From Pseudomonadota bacterium (GTDB taxonomy: Bacteria; Pseudomonadota; Alphaproteobacteria; Kiloniellales; J153): DNA of 18,973 nt. The translations under genes were made by a program, and so were the position numbers. The stretch covers positions 1 through 18,973 of the forward strand of contig JACZWN010000040.1 of assembly GCA_022572105.1 (NCBI GenBank), written 5' to 3'. The notes beneath the pieces are model-generated. The model was not told the DNA's origin and searched no databases. It saw nothing but the letters and a program-made list of their open reading frames with translations. Shown here in pieces: positions 1 through 7,091 of this stretch. How positions within the stretch are numbered: position 1 is the first letter of the stretch; every line of letters starts with the position of its first letter.

Positions 1-71
1 TGTCATAATGCTCGGTTTCCGGGCACGTCGATGTCAATGTCATGATAGGCCCTTTAGTGAAAGGAGTCACT

Positions 72-173
72 ATGATTCGACATAGGCTCAAGGATGAGCA
101 ATGGGATCTGATCTCGGAGTTGTTTTCGGCGACGAAACCGACGGGGCCCCCGCTTCGGGATCGCCCTCCTTGA
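72..173 (+). pseudogene. IS5-family transposase, N-terminal stub
   Basis: An ATG at 72 follows a good Shine-Dalgarno (aaggag, 61-66) and opens a 33-codon frame starting MIRHRLKDEQWDLISELF and ending RDRPP before TGA at 171-173. The first part matches the usual opening of IS5-type transposases (a DEQW-x-LI helix, then a TGRPPRD-like segment). Family members run to roughly 250-300 residues, so almost all of the protein, including the DDE catalytic core, is gone. I could not find the remainder downstream. A short hairpin (CCTTT-AGTG-AAAGG, 51-64) lies just upstream. It is a dead insertion-sequence fragment; the family call rests on about 30 residues. Confidence 0.6.
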
Positions 174-444
174 CGGCGAGACTAAGGAACCCGAGTTCGT
201 CTTCAATCGCCCCAAGAAAAAGGGAAACCGAGCACGGTGGCCGCGAACAATAGCTCGCGGCCGCCGCGCCGGACGCCGCCGAGCGACTCCAACAGCTTGT
301 CGCAGACCCGTTTGCGGGTGCTTTGATGAATCATCGCCCACCCCGTCGGCCCCCGTCGGCGCTCCGGATACCTCGGCCGGCCCGCCCGTTTGCCGCCCCG
401 CCCCCAAGGGGCGCCGCCATGCTAACCCAAATCGAGCTCGGCCG
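174..444. other. Non-coding stretch, no gene recognised
   Basis: This lies between the transposase stub and the 3' end of purD. The open frames here are proline/arginine-rich GC artefacts that run antisense into purD. I see no RNA gene and no convincing terminator for purD. Confidence 0.5.
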
Positions 445-1725
445 TCACCCCTCCGGCTCGAGCGCGCGCCAGCCGATGTCGCGGCGGCAGAAGCCCTCGG
501 GCCAGTCGATGAGATCCACCGCCGCGTAGGCGCGCGCGCGCGCCTCGGCGACCGTGGGCGCGGTGGCGGTCACGTCGAGCACCCGGCCGCCGTCGGCCAG
601 CACGGTCCCGCCCGCGCCGGCCTTGGTGCCGGCGTGGAAGACGACCACGCCGTCGAGCGCGGCCGCCGCCTCGAGGCCGCGGATCTCGCTGCCCTTCTCG
701 TAGGATCCCGGGTAGCCGTTGGCGGCCATGACCACGGTCATCGCCGCCTCGTCGTGCCAGCGCAGGTCCAGGTTGGCGAGCACCCCGTCGGCCGAGGCCA
801 TCAGCGCCGGCAGCAGGTCCGACTTGAGGCGCGGCATCAGCACCTGGCACTCCGGGTCGCCGAAGCGGACGTTGAACTCGATCAGCTTGGGGCCCTCCTC
901 GGTGATCATCAGCCCGGCGTAGAGCACGCCCTTGTAAGGCTGGCCCTCGGCCTTCATGGCGGCCACGGTGGGCGTGACGATCTCGTCCATGACCCGCCGC
1001 TCCATCTCGGGCGACATCACCGGCGCCGGGGAATAGGCGCCCATGCCGCCGGTGTTCGGCCCGGTCTCGCCGTCGCCGACCCGCTTGTGGTCCTGCGCCG
1101 AGGCGAGCGGCAGCACGGTCTCGCCGTCGACGAGCGCGAAGAAGCTGGCCTCCTCGCCGTCCAGGAATTCCTCGATGACCAGGGAGTCGCCGGCCGCGCC
1201 GAACTTTTTCTCGACCATGATGGCGTCGATGGCGGCTTCGGCCTCGGCCTGGCTGGTGGCCACCGTGACCCCCTTGCCGGCGGCCAGGCCGTCGGCCTTG
1301 ATCACGACCGGGACGCCGGTCTCGCGGATGAAGCTCCGGGCGGACCCGGCGTCCACGAAGCGGCCGTACTCGGCGGTCGGCACGCCGTGCTTGGCGCAGA
1401 GGTCCTTCACGAAACCCTTGGAGCCTTCGAGCATGGCCGCCGCGGCGCTCGGGCCGAAGGCCTTGATGCCTTCGTCGCTCAGGCGGTCGACCAGGCCGGC
1501 GACCAGCGGCGCTTCGGGCCCGACCACGACGAAGTCGACGGCGTTGCCCTTGGCGAAGGCGACCTGTCCCTCGACGTCTTCGGCGCCGATCGGCACGCAG
1601 TCCGCTTCCTGGGCGATCCCGGCGTTGCCGGGGGTGCAAAAAAGTCGCTCGCACAGCGGCGAGGCGGCGATCTTCCAGCACAGGGCGTGCTCGCGCCCGC
1701 CGCCCCCGACAACCAGGATCTTCAT
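445..1725 (-). CDS. purD: Phosphoribosylamine--glycine ligase (GARS)
   Basis: This cytosolic enzyme joins 5-phosphoribosylamine and glycine using ATP to make GAR, the second step of purine biosynthesis. The 426-residue product has the family's normal length and domain order. The N-terminal domain carries ILVVGGGGREHAL (3-15) and VVGPEAPLVAGL (67-78). The ATP-grasp domain carries VIKADGLAAGKGV (141-153), EEFLDGEEASFF (185-196), DHKRVGDGETGPNTGGMGA (212-230) and the metal-binding segment IEFNVRFGDPECQ (282-294). The ATG at 1725 places the dinucleotide-like glycine loop at residue 7, as usual; the frame stays open further upstream, but that part has no family similarity. The ribosome site is weak (gag). 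It is divergent from xseA across 109 bp. Confidence 0.97.
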   Translation of the reverse strand: MKILVVGGGGREHALCWKIAASPLCERLFCTPGNAGIAQEADCVPIGAEDVEGQVAFAKGNAVDFVVVGPEAPLVAGLVDRLSDEGIKAFGPSAAAAMLEGSKGFVKDLCAKHGVPTAEYGRFVDAGSARSFIRETGVPVVIKADGLAAGKGVTVATSQAEAEAAIDAIMVEKKFGAAGDSLVIEEFLDGEEASFFALVDGETVLPLASAQDHKRVGDGETGPNTGGMGAYSPAPVMSPEMERRVMDEIVTPTVAAMKAEGQPYKGVLYAGLMITEEGPKLIEFNVRFGDPECQVLMPRLKSDLLPALMASADGVLANLDLRWHDEAAMTVVMAANGYPGSYEKGSEIRGLEAAAALDGVVVFHAGTKAGAGGTVLADGGRVLDVTATAPTVAEARARAYAAVDLIDWPEGFCRRDIGWRALEPEG

Positions 1726-1834
1726 GCTTGGCGCGATCTCCCCATTATACCAAAGGTCGTTGATATTCAGGCCTGGCGGGCCGCGGCCCTCTGGTTTCGG
1801 TCCCGGCCGTCTTGTAGCATGGCCGGCGACGACC
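1726..1834. promoter_or_regulatory. Divergent purD/xseA intergenic region
   Basis: Promoters for both genes should lie in these 109 bp. I cannot assign -35/-10 boxes with confidence. The stretch ttataccaaaggtcgttgat (1745-1764) resembles the ends of the MITE-like element at 18594-18872: it shares TTATACCAA, and similarity continues through CGTTGATA. It may be a decayed copy of that repeat sitting in the promoter region. Confidence 0.35.
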
Positions 1835-3295
1835 ATGAGTGACTTTTCACCCGCCGATCCGGATTCCGCGCGCGCCGGCGCCAACCTGCCGGTCGTTTCG
1901 GTCTCGGAGGTCTCCCAGGCGATCAAGCGGACGCTCGAGGGCAGCTTCGAGTTCGTCCGCGTGCGCGGCGAGATCTCGGGCTTCAAGCGCGCCGCCTCCG
2001 GCCACCTCTATCTCTCGCTCAAGGACGAGAACGCGGTCCTGGACGCGGTGTGCTGGCGCGGCACCGCCGGACGCCTCGGGATCGCGCCCGAGGACGGCAT
2101 GGAGGTGATCGCGAGCGGCCGGATCACGGCCTATCCCGGCCGCTCGCGCTACCAGATCGTGATCGAGCGGATGGAGCTCGCCGGCGAGGGCGCACTGCTC
2201 AAGCTGCTCGAAGAGCGCAAGCGCAAGCTCGCGGCCGAGGGGCTGTTCGCCGAGGAACGCAAGCGGCCGCTGCCGTTCCTGCCCGAGGTCATCGGCGTGG
2301 TCACCTCGCCCACCGGCGCGGTCATCCGCGACATCCTGCACCGCCTGGCCGACCGCTTCCCGCGCCGGGTGCTCATTTGGCCGGTGCTGGTCCAGGGCGA
2401 GGCCGCGGCCGAGCAGATCGCCGCCGCGATCCGCGGCTTCAACCGTTTGGCGCCCGAGGGCGCCGTGCCGCGGCCCGATTTGCTGATCGTCGCGCGCGGC
2501 GGCGGCAGCATCGAGGACCTCTGGGCCTTCAACGAAGAGGTCGTCGTGCGCGCCGCCGCCGAGTCCGAGATACCCCTCGTCTCCGGGGTCGGGCACGAGA
2601 CCGACACCACGCTCATCGACTTCGCCGCCGATCGGCGCGCGCCGACGCCCACGGCCGCGGCCGAGATGGCGGTCCCGGTGCGCAGCGAGCTGGTGAACCA
2701 GATCCTGGAGGCGGACCGGCGCCTGCGCGCGGCCGGCCAGCGCTGGCTCGAGGAGCGGCGCACCCTGGTCGAGGGCCTGGGCCGCGGCCTGCCCGACCCG
2801 GCGCGGTTGATCGGCGAGATGAGCCAGCGCCTCGACGACCGGGCCGAGCGCCTCGCCAACGCGGTGGCGGCGCTCGTGACCCGGCGCCGCGAGCGCCTCG
2901 CCGATCTGGGCGCGCGCCTGCCCGATCCGCGGCGTCAACTGGCGCTCGCCCGCGAGCGTCTGGAAAGCCCGGCGGCGCGCCTGGCGGCGCTGCTCGGAAG
3001 GCCGCGTCTCTTGATCGACCGCCGGCAGGCATTGAAAACCCTGGAGCGCGTGCTGGAGAGCACCTCCTACGCGAACGTCCTGCAGCGCGGCTTCGCCGTG
3101 GTGCGCGGGCCCGAAGGCGTGATCGCGCGCGCGGCCGGGGTCACGCCCGGCCTGACGCTCGACATCGAGTTCGGCGACGGCCATGCCGCGGCCGTCGGGA
3201 CCGGCGCGCGGCCGGCGCGCACGCGCGAACCCAAGCCCAGGGCCAAGCGCGCCAAGCCGTCCTCCGGCGACGAGCCCCAGGGGTCCCTACTATGA
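1835..3295 (+). CDS. xseA: Exodeoxyribonuclease VII large subunit
   Basis: This is the large subunit of ExoVII, which with XseB degrades single-stranded DNA into acid-soluble oligonucleotides in repair. The 486-residue protein has the full architecture. An N-terminal OB-fold spans about 20-115 (VSVSEVSQAIKRTLE, FVRVRGEISGF, GHLYLSLKDE). The catalytic domain carries IGVVTSPTGAVIRDI (153-167), DLLIVARGGGSIEDLW (215-230) and VSGVGHETDTTLIDFAADRRAPTPTAAAE (249-277). A long charged coiled-coil region follows, and it closes with SYANVLQRGFAVVRG. The basic C-terminal tail (RPARTREPKPRAKRAK) is a variable feature. ATG 1835 gives the expected N-terminus, with only a weak ribosome site. No xseB is visible in the window. 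The TGA stop overlaps an ATG (ATGA at 3292-3295) that begins the relay described below. Confidence 0.97.
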   Translation: MSDFSPADPDSARAGANLPVVSVSEVSQAIKRTLEGSFEFVRVRGEISGFKRAASGHLYLSLKDENAVLDAVCWRGTAGRLGIAPEDGMEVIASGRITAYPGRSRYQIVIERMELAGEGALLKLLEERKRKLAAEGLFAEERKRPLPFLPEVIGVVTSPTGAVIRDILHRLADRFPRRVLIWPVLVQGEAAAEQIAAAIRGFNRLAPEGAVPRPDLLIVARGGGSIEDLWAFNEEVVVRAAAESEIPLVSGVGHETDTTLIDFAADRRAPTPTAAAEMAVPVRSELVNQILEADRRLRAAGQRWLEERRTLVEGLGRGLPDPARLIGEMSQRLDDRAERLANAVAALVTRRRERLADLGARLPDPRRQLALARERLESPAARLAALLGRPRLLIDRRQALKTLERVLESTSYANVLQRGFAVVRGPEGVIARAAGVTPGLTLDIEFGDGHAAAVGTGARPARTREPKPRAKRAKPSSGDEPQGSLL

Positions 3296-3331
3296 GAATG
3301 GCGCTATGAGAGTGGCGCTATGAAAGCGGCC
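3290..3331 (+). repeat. Threefold 14-bp tandem repeat carrying ATGA stop/start overlaps
   Basis: Three head-to-tail units, ctatgagaatggcg (3290-3303), ctatgagagtggcg (3304-3317) and ctatgaaagcggcc (3318-3331), span the xseA stop and the start of the M23 gene. Each contains ATGA. Because 14 is not a multiple of 3, each ATG is in a new frame. ATG 3292 reads MRMAL and stops at 3307-3309, overlapping ATG 3306. That reads MRVAL and stops at 3321-3323, overlapping ATG 3320 of the M23 gene. The arrangement could couple translation of the M23 gene to xseA through two five-residue frames. The repeat is directly visible; the coupling is inference. Confidence 0.75.
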
Positions 3332-4162
3332 TTCGCCGCCGCGCTGCTGGCGCTCTCGCTCTCGCTCGCGCTCACCGGCTCGGCGGTCCGGGCCGGGGAG
3401 CTCACGCTCGAGGGCAACTTCGTTCAGGGCGGCCTGATCTTCGGACAGGCGGCGCCGGGCGCCCGAGTAACCTTGGAGGGACGCCGCGTTCGCGTCACCG
3501 AGGCGGGCCGCTTCATCTTCGGCTTCGGCCGCGATGCCCCGCCCGAGGCCGCGCTCGAGGTGGCCTGGCCCGACGGCCGCGTCGAGACGCGCCGCCTGGC
3601 GGTCGCCAAGCGCGACTACAAGATCCAGCGCATCGACGGCCTGCCGCCCAAGATGGTCACGCCGCCCGAGACGGTGCTGGCGCGCATCCGCGCCGAAAAC
3701 GCGCGCATCGCCGAGGCGCGCGCGGTCGACCGCGCCGAGCCGCTGTTCGAGAGCGGCTTCGTCTGGCCGGTCGAGGGCCCGATCACCGGGGTGTTCGGCA
3801 GCCAGCGGGTGCTCAACGGCAAGCCGCGCCGGCCGCACTACGGCATCGATATCGCCGCTCCCGAGGGCACGCCGGTCCGGGCGCCCGCCGACGGCGTGGT
3901 CGCAATCGCCGATGACGACATGTACTATACCGGCGGCACGGTGCTCATCGACCACGGCCACGGGCTGACCTCGGTCTACTCGCACATGAAGGAGGTCTGG
4001 GTAACGGAGGGCACGCGGCTCAGCCAGGGCGATCCCCTGGGCAGCGTCGGGGCCAGCGGGCGGGTGACCGGGGCGCACCTGGACTGGCGCATCAACTGGT
4101 TCGACCAGCGCCTCGATCCGGGACTGCTGGTGCCGCCGATGCCGGCGCCTGGAACCGAGTAG
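3320..4162 (+). CDS. Exported M23 (LytM-type) peptidase
   Basis: A predicted periplasmic peptidoglycan-directed peptidase or LytM-type regulator of 280 residues. Residues 1-25 form a signal peptide (MKAAFAAALLALSLSLALTG, likely cleaved near AVRAG). Residues about 26-95 look like a beta-rich domain, followed by a charged linker. The M23 domain covers about 145-270. It has the HxxxD metal motif (H173-YGI-D177), the catalytic-type SHM (H222), and HLD (H253-L-D255) where canonical members have HxH, so the last zinc-ligand histidine is replaced by aspartate. An Asp could still bind metal; loss of activity is also possible. The start is set by the ATGA overlap at 3320 and the signal peptide immediately after it. 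It follows xseA in the same transcript and is convergent with the FkbM gene, 32 bp away. Confidence 0.88.
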   Translation: MKAAFAAALLALSLSLALTGSAVRAGELTLEGNFVQGGLIFGQAAPGARVTLEGRRVRVTEAGRFIFGFGRDAPPEAALEVAWPDGRVETRRLAVAKRDYKIQRIDGLPPKMVTPPETVLARIRAENARIAEARAVDRAEPLFESGFVWPVEGPITGVFGSQRVLNGKPRRPHYGIDIAAPEGTPVRAPADGVVAIADDDMYYTGGTVLIDHGHGLTSVYSHMKEVWVTEGTRLSQGDPLGSVGASGRVTGAHLDWRINWFDQRLDPGLLVPPMPAPGTE

Positions 4163-4194
4163 CGGGGCGCGCGGCACGCGGCACGCGGGGCGCC

Positions 4195-4974
4195 TCAATC
4201 CGGGATAAAAATGAAGTTCCTGACACAGCCCCGCGCGTCCCCGTCGGCGCGGCGTTTCACCTGGTGCTCCTCGAAGGAAAAGTGCCGCAGGTTGGTGAGC
4301 ACGCCGTCGATGAGGGCGAACCCCTGATAATCCATGTCGCGCAGAAGCGCGAACACCTCGTTGACATCCGAATCGGCATGGACCACCTCGTTCTCGATGA
4401 ACAGGTTGGGCCGCTCGCGGGCAAGCGTCCGGCGGGCACCGAGCAAGGCGGCCTTCTCGTGGCCTTCGATGTCGATCTTGATAAACCCGATGCCGCGATA
4501 ATCGAGCTCGTCGATCGTCGTGCAGGGCACGGTCAGGCGCGCGGCCGGCCGATCCGTCTCCCGGCCCAGGAAGGCGCCGTTGCTGGACCAGCCCTTGGTG
4601 CTTTTGGGGACCACGAGCTCGGCCTCGCCGGTGTGATCGCTGACTGCCATCGGCAATACGGTGACGTTGCCGTCGACGACGGCCCTGAGGCTGCGCAAGG
4701 GATAGGGGTTGGGTTCGAAGGCATAGACGTGGCGTGTATAGCGGGCCAGGAAATAGGTGAACATCCCCAGATTGGCGCCCATGTCGAGGCTGTCCTTCCG
4801 CGCATCGGTGAGGTAACGCAAGAGCCCCATCTCGGGGTTTTTCCAGAGCATGTATTTGTAGGCGCGAAGCCTGTAATAGCCGCGAAAGGGCACATAGCGA
4901 AATTTCAGGTCCTGACGGAACTCGTTGAGCCAGTCGCGAAAATTCTCTTTGGGAAGGCCGACGTCGGCAGGCAT
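4195..4974 (-). CDS. FkbM-family SAM-dependent methyltransferase
   Basis: A predicted cytosolic methyltransferase of the FkbM type, a family that O-methylates sugars and other small molecules and is frequent in polysaccharide loci. The 259-residue product shows the SAM-binding core: motif I LDMGANLGMFTYFLAR (63-78), the acidic FEPNP loop (86-90), AVSDHTGEAEL (110-120), and the diagnostic IKIDIEGHE (165-173). I chose ATG 4974. The frame stays open upstream to a TTG at 5070, but those extra 32 codons (KSHSSRGHRRWPVSV...) look unrelated and overlap a palindrome. Neither start has a strong ribosome site. The neighbouring ligase and glycosyltransferases suggest the acceptor is a surface glycan; the substrate is not readable from sequence. 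Confidence 0.85.
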   Translation of the reverse strand: MPADVGLPKENFRDWLNEFRQDLKFRYVPFRGYYRLRAYKYMLWKNPEMGLLRYLTDARKDSLDMGANLGMFTYFLARYTRHVYAFEPNPYPLRSLRAVVDGNVTVLPMAVSDHTGEAELVVPKSTKGWSSNGAFLGRETDRPAARLTVPCTTIDELDYRGIGFIKIDIEGHEKAALLGARRTLARERPNLFIENEVVHADSDVNEVFALLRDMDYQGFALIDGVLTNLRHFSFEEHQVKRRADGDARGCVRNFIFIPD

Positions 4975-5067
4975 GGTGCCAGGTAACCCTTGCTTTCGTC
5001 CGGAGCGAAGATTAACCGAAACAACCGAAACGGGCCAGCGGCGATGGCCCCGGGACGAATGACTTTT

Positions 5068-5084
5068 CAAATCGAAGCGATTTG
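5068..5084. promoter_or_regulatory. 17-bp palindrome between divergent genes
   Basis: CAAATCG-AAG-CGATTTG is a perfect 7+3+7 inverted repeat in the gap between the FkbM gene (-) and the O-antigen ligase-like gene (+). Its size and AT-flanked symmetry would suit a dimeric regulator, but it could be chance. No regulator gene is nearby. Confidence 0.3.
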
Positions 5085-5176
5085 ACTAATACCAACGCCG
5101 CAATCCCGGTTGCGCGTGCCCGGACTCGGCACAGGTATGCGCGTATGACGAAAACTCGCCGCGTGGAGCTTGAGGT

Positions 5177-6502
5177 GTGTCCGTGCCGATGACCGCGCCG
5201 ATGACCGCGCCGAAGCCCCGCTTGCTCGCTATCTGCTGCGCGTTCTGCCTGCTGCTGCCGCCGATCAGCCTCCTGGCCCCCAAAGCGGTGGTCCTGCTGC
5301 TGCTGATCACGGCGGCGCTCGCCTGCCTTGTCGTCTGGCGCGCCGAGCGGCGGGTGCCGCGGCCCGCCCGCGGCGCCGCCATGATGTTCGCGGCTCTACT
5401 GCTGGTGTGCGCGATTGCGTCGTTGTGGGGTTTCGCCGTCATCGGCTCGCTTTTCCTGACCTTGCGGATGGGCGCGATTTTCGCCGCGGGACTCGTGCTT
5501 TTCACCATCGCCCAAAGCTTCGACGACGGCATGCGGGAGCGGATAGGCCATTGGCTGTTGGCCGGCATCCTGGCGACCCTCGCGATCATGACGGCGGAAA
5601 TCGCGCTCGATTTTCCTCTGTTCGAGTTCCTCAAGGGACCTGTCCCGGAAGGCGCCAGTCTGGGCGCCCTATTGAACCGGGGTGCGACCGCGCTGGCGAT
5701 GCTGACCTGGCCGGCCGCCGTCTTGCTCTGGCAACGCGGTCTCGCCTGGGCGGCGCTCGCCCTCCCGGCCCTGGTCGCCGTGATCCTGGGTTCGCTGTCG
5801 AGCGGCGCCGCGCTCCTGGGCTTTGTCGCCGGCGGACTGACCGCCTTGGTGGCGCTCGGAAACCGCAAGGCGAGCCGCGCGCTGGTCGTGGCGGCGACGG
5901 TCGCGGCGTTCGTTGGAATGCCGTTCGCCGCAAAGCTGATGTACGGGCTTGGATGGCACGAATCGGACTGGCTTGCCGCGTCGGCCCGCCAGCGCGTCGA
6001 GATATGGAACTACACCACTCAGTTGATAGAGCGGAAGCCCTGGCGCGGCTGGGGATTCGACGCATCGCGCGCGATTACCGACGCGCGTGCCGATTCCCTG
6101 GCGAACGAGTTGCAGCTGCTTCCGTTGCACCCGCACAGCGCGCCGCTGCAGATTTTGTTCGAGTTGGGCATCCCCGGCGTCGCGATCACGCTTGCCCTGT
6201 TGTGGCTGCTCGCCCGGCGCATCGAGGTGTTGCCGAGGCCGGCGCGGGTTTGTGGGCAGGCGCTGTTCATCACCACCCTGACGATCGCCAGCACGGCCTA
6301 CGGGGTGTGGCAGAATTATTGGCTGGCCATGATGTTCTCGGCCGCCCTGCTGATTCCGCTGACGCTCCGCTCGCCGGCCGCGGCGGCGGAAAAGGCTCCC
6401 GACCGGACGGGGTCGAGCGGCCCGGGCACATCGGGCGGTCGAGATGGACTCGACCCCCGGGCGGCGGCAGTCTCGCCAAACGATGATCTGGCGAAACGAT
6501 GA
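5177..6502 (+). CDS. O-antigen ligase-like (Wzy/WaaL-type) membrane protein
   Basis: A predicted inner-membrane glycan ligase or polymerase that would move a lipid-linked polysaccharide chain onto its acceptor on the periplasmic side. The 441 residues contain about 10-12 hydrophobic segments. The large periplasmic loop between late helices holds the family hallmarks: QRVEIWNYTTQLIERKPWRGWGFD, with the R...GWG pattern, then LHPHSAPLQILFELGIPG, the WaaL/Wzy_C H-x-H-S/N...E-x-G-x-x-G signature. GTG 5177 has ggag eight bases upstream (5165-5168); ATG 5189 is an alternative. The last 45 residues are low-complexity and hydrophilic, and end in a partly duplicated 16-bp sequence (6478-6509). Ligase versus polymerase cannot be settled from sequence. 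Confidence 0.85.
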   Translation: MSVPMTAPMTAPKPRLLAICCAFCLLLPPISLLAPKAVVLLLLITAALACLVVWRAERRVPRPARGAAMMFAALLLVCAIASLWGFAVIGSLFLTLRMGAIFAAGLVLFTIAQSFDDGMRERIGHWLLAGILATLAIMTAEIALDFPLFEFLKGPVPEGASLGALLNRGATALAMLTWPAAVLLWQRGLAWAALALPALVAVILGSLSSGAALLGFVAGGLTALVALGNRKASRALVVAATVAAFVGMPFAAKLMYGLGWHESDWLAASARQRVEIWNYTTQLIERKPWRGWGFDASRAITDARADSLANELQLLPLHPHSAPLQILFELGIPGVAITLALLWLLARRIEVLPRPARVCGQALFITTLTIASTAYGVWQNYWLAMMFSAALLIPLTLRSPAAAAEKAPDRTGSSGPGTSGGRDGLDPRAAAVSPNDDLAKR

Positions 6503-6554
6503 TGGCGAGTGGGTCCGCGGAAGTGCGACGGGAAGAACGACGCGTGCCATCCTG

Positions 6555-6586
6555 CCATGATGGCGGGTGCCCATGATGGCGGGTGC
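6555..6586 (+). repeat. Perfect 16-bp tandem duplication
   Basis: ccatgatggcgggtgc occurs twice without a gap (6555-6570 and 6571-6586), at the ragged 5' edge of the glycosyltransferase pseudogene. A second, imperfect 16-bp duplication (aaacgatgat followed by ctggcg or ggcgag) lies at 6478-6509 across the preceding stop codon. Both look like slippage scars. Confidence 0.7.
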
Positions 6587-6589
6587 CGG

Positions 6590-7026
6590 GTCGGCGCGGT
6601 GACGTTCCGCGACGAGACCGTGGTCGTGCTCGATCGGTGCACCGACGGCTCCCGGGACATCGCTTTGCGGTTCGCCGACCGGACCATCGAGGGCGCCTTG
6701 GCCGATCCAGGGCGCGCGCCGGGGCTTGGCGTTACGCAACCCCATGGCCCACTACGTGGACCGAAACATTTCCGACATGATCCAGCGCCTCAACCGCTAT
6801 AGGAGCGCGCGCGCGCTCGACCTGCGCGATTCCGGGGACATCGGTTCGACCTTCCACAACTACCGGCGCATCGCATCGCGGTTCTGGAAGTGCTTCGTCG
6901 CCAGGAAGGGCTACCCGCGAAGGCGGCCTGGGATTTCTCATCGCCGTCTGCGCCGGCCTTTATCCGCTGCTGTCCTATCTCAAGGCCCGTTATGAGGACG
7001 AGATCGAGGAGACGCACGAACCTTAA
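6590..7026 (+). pseudogene. Family 2 glycosyltransferase remnant (WaaE-like)
   Basis: Pieces of one gene lie in three frames. The first (about 6590-6690) reads RDETVVVLDRCTDGSRDIALRFADRTIEGA, resembling the N-terminal GT2 segment where V-D-x-x-STDGT is normal. The second (from 6744) reads MAHYVDRNISDMIQRLNRYRSARALDL...RIASRFWKCFVARKGY. After a +1 shift near 6911 the third continues GLGFLIAVCAGLYPLLSYLKARYEDEIEE to TAA at 7024-7026. The last two segments match the C-terminal helix pair of LPS-core GT2 enzymes. The middle of the protein, including the DxD region, is missing, so this is an internal deletion plus frameshifts. It lies directly downstream of the ligase and was probably part of the same glycan operon. 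Confidence 0.72.
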
Positions 7027-7044
7027 TACCAGCGATCGTCGATA

Positions 7045-7061
7045 TTATACCAAGGAGCGCT
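7045..7061 (+). repeat. Copy of the MITE-end 17-mer
   Basis: ttataccaaggagcgct is identical to 18594-18610 and to the complement of 14028-14044. It lies in the 65-bp gap between the GT2 pseudogene and the 3' end of the asparagine synthase gene. Just before it, taataccagcgatcg (7024-7038) begins with a similar TAATACCA. Confidence 0.7.
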
Positions 7062-7091
7062 CGCTTCCGCCGGTCCGTTCGAGATCCAGGA

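Noticed and set aside
1043..1834. Extended N-terminus of xseA reaching back over purD
   Set aside because: The extension is a purD shadow. XseA homology starts just after ATG 1835, and the extension would overlap purD by almost 700 bp.
634..1842. A 402-codon plus-strand frame opposite purD
   Set aside because: It is the antisense shadow of a clearly conserved gene in GC-rich DNA, with His/Gly/Arg-rich composition and no family motifs.
1847..3184. A 445-codon minus-strand frame opposite xseA
   Set aside because: Antisense artefact of high third-position GC; xseA motifs are all in the plus-strand frame.
5669..6745. A 358-codon minus-strand frame opposite the O-antigen ligase
   Set aside because: Arg/Gln/Gly-rich composition without motifs; the plus strand encodes a polytopic membrane protein with a recognisable ligase signature.
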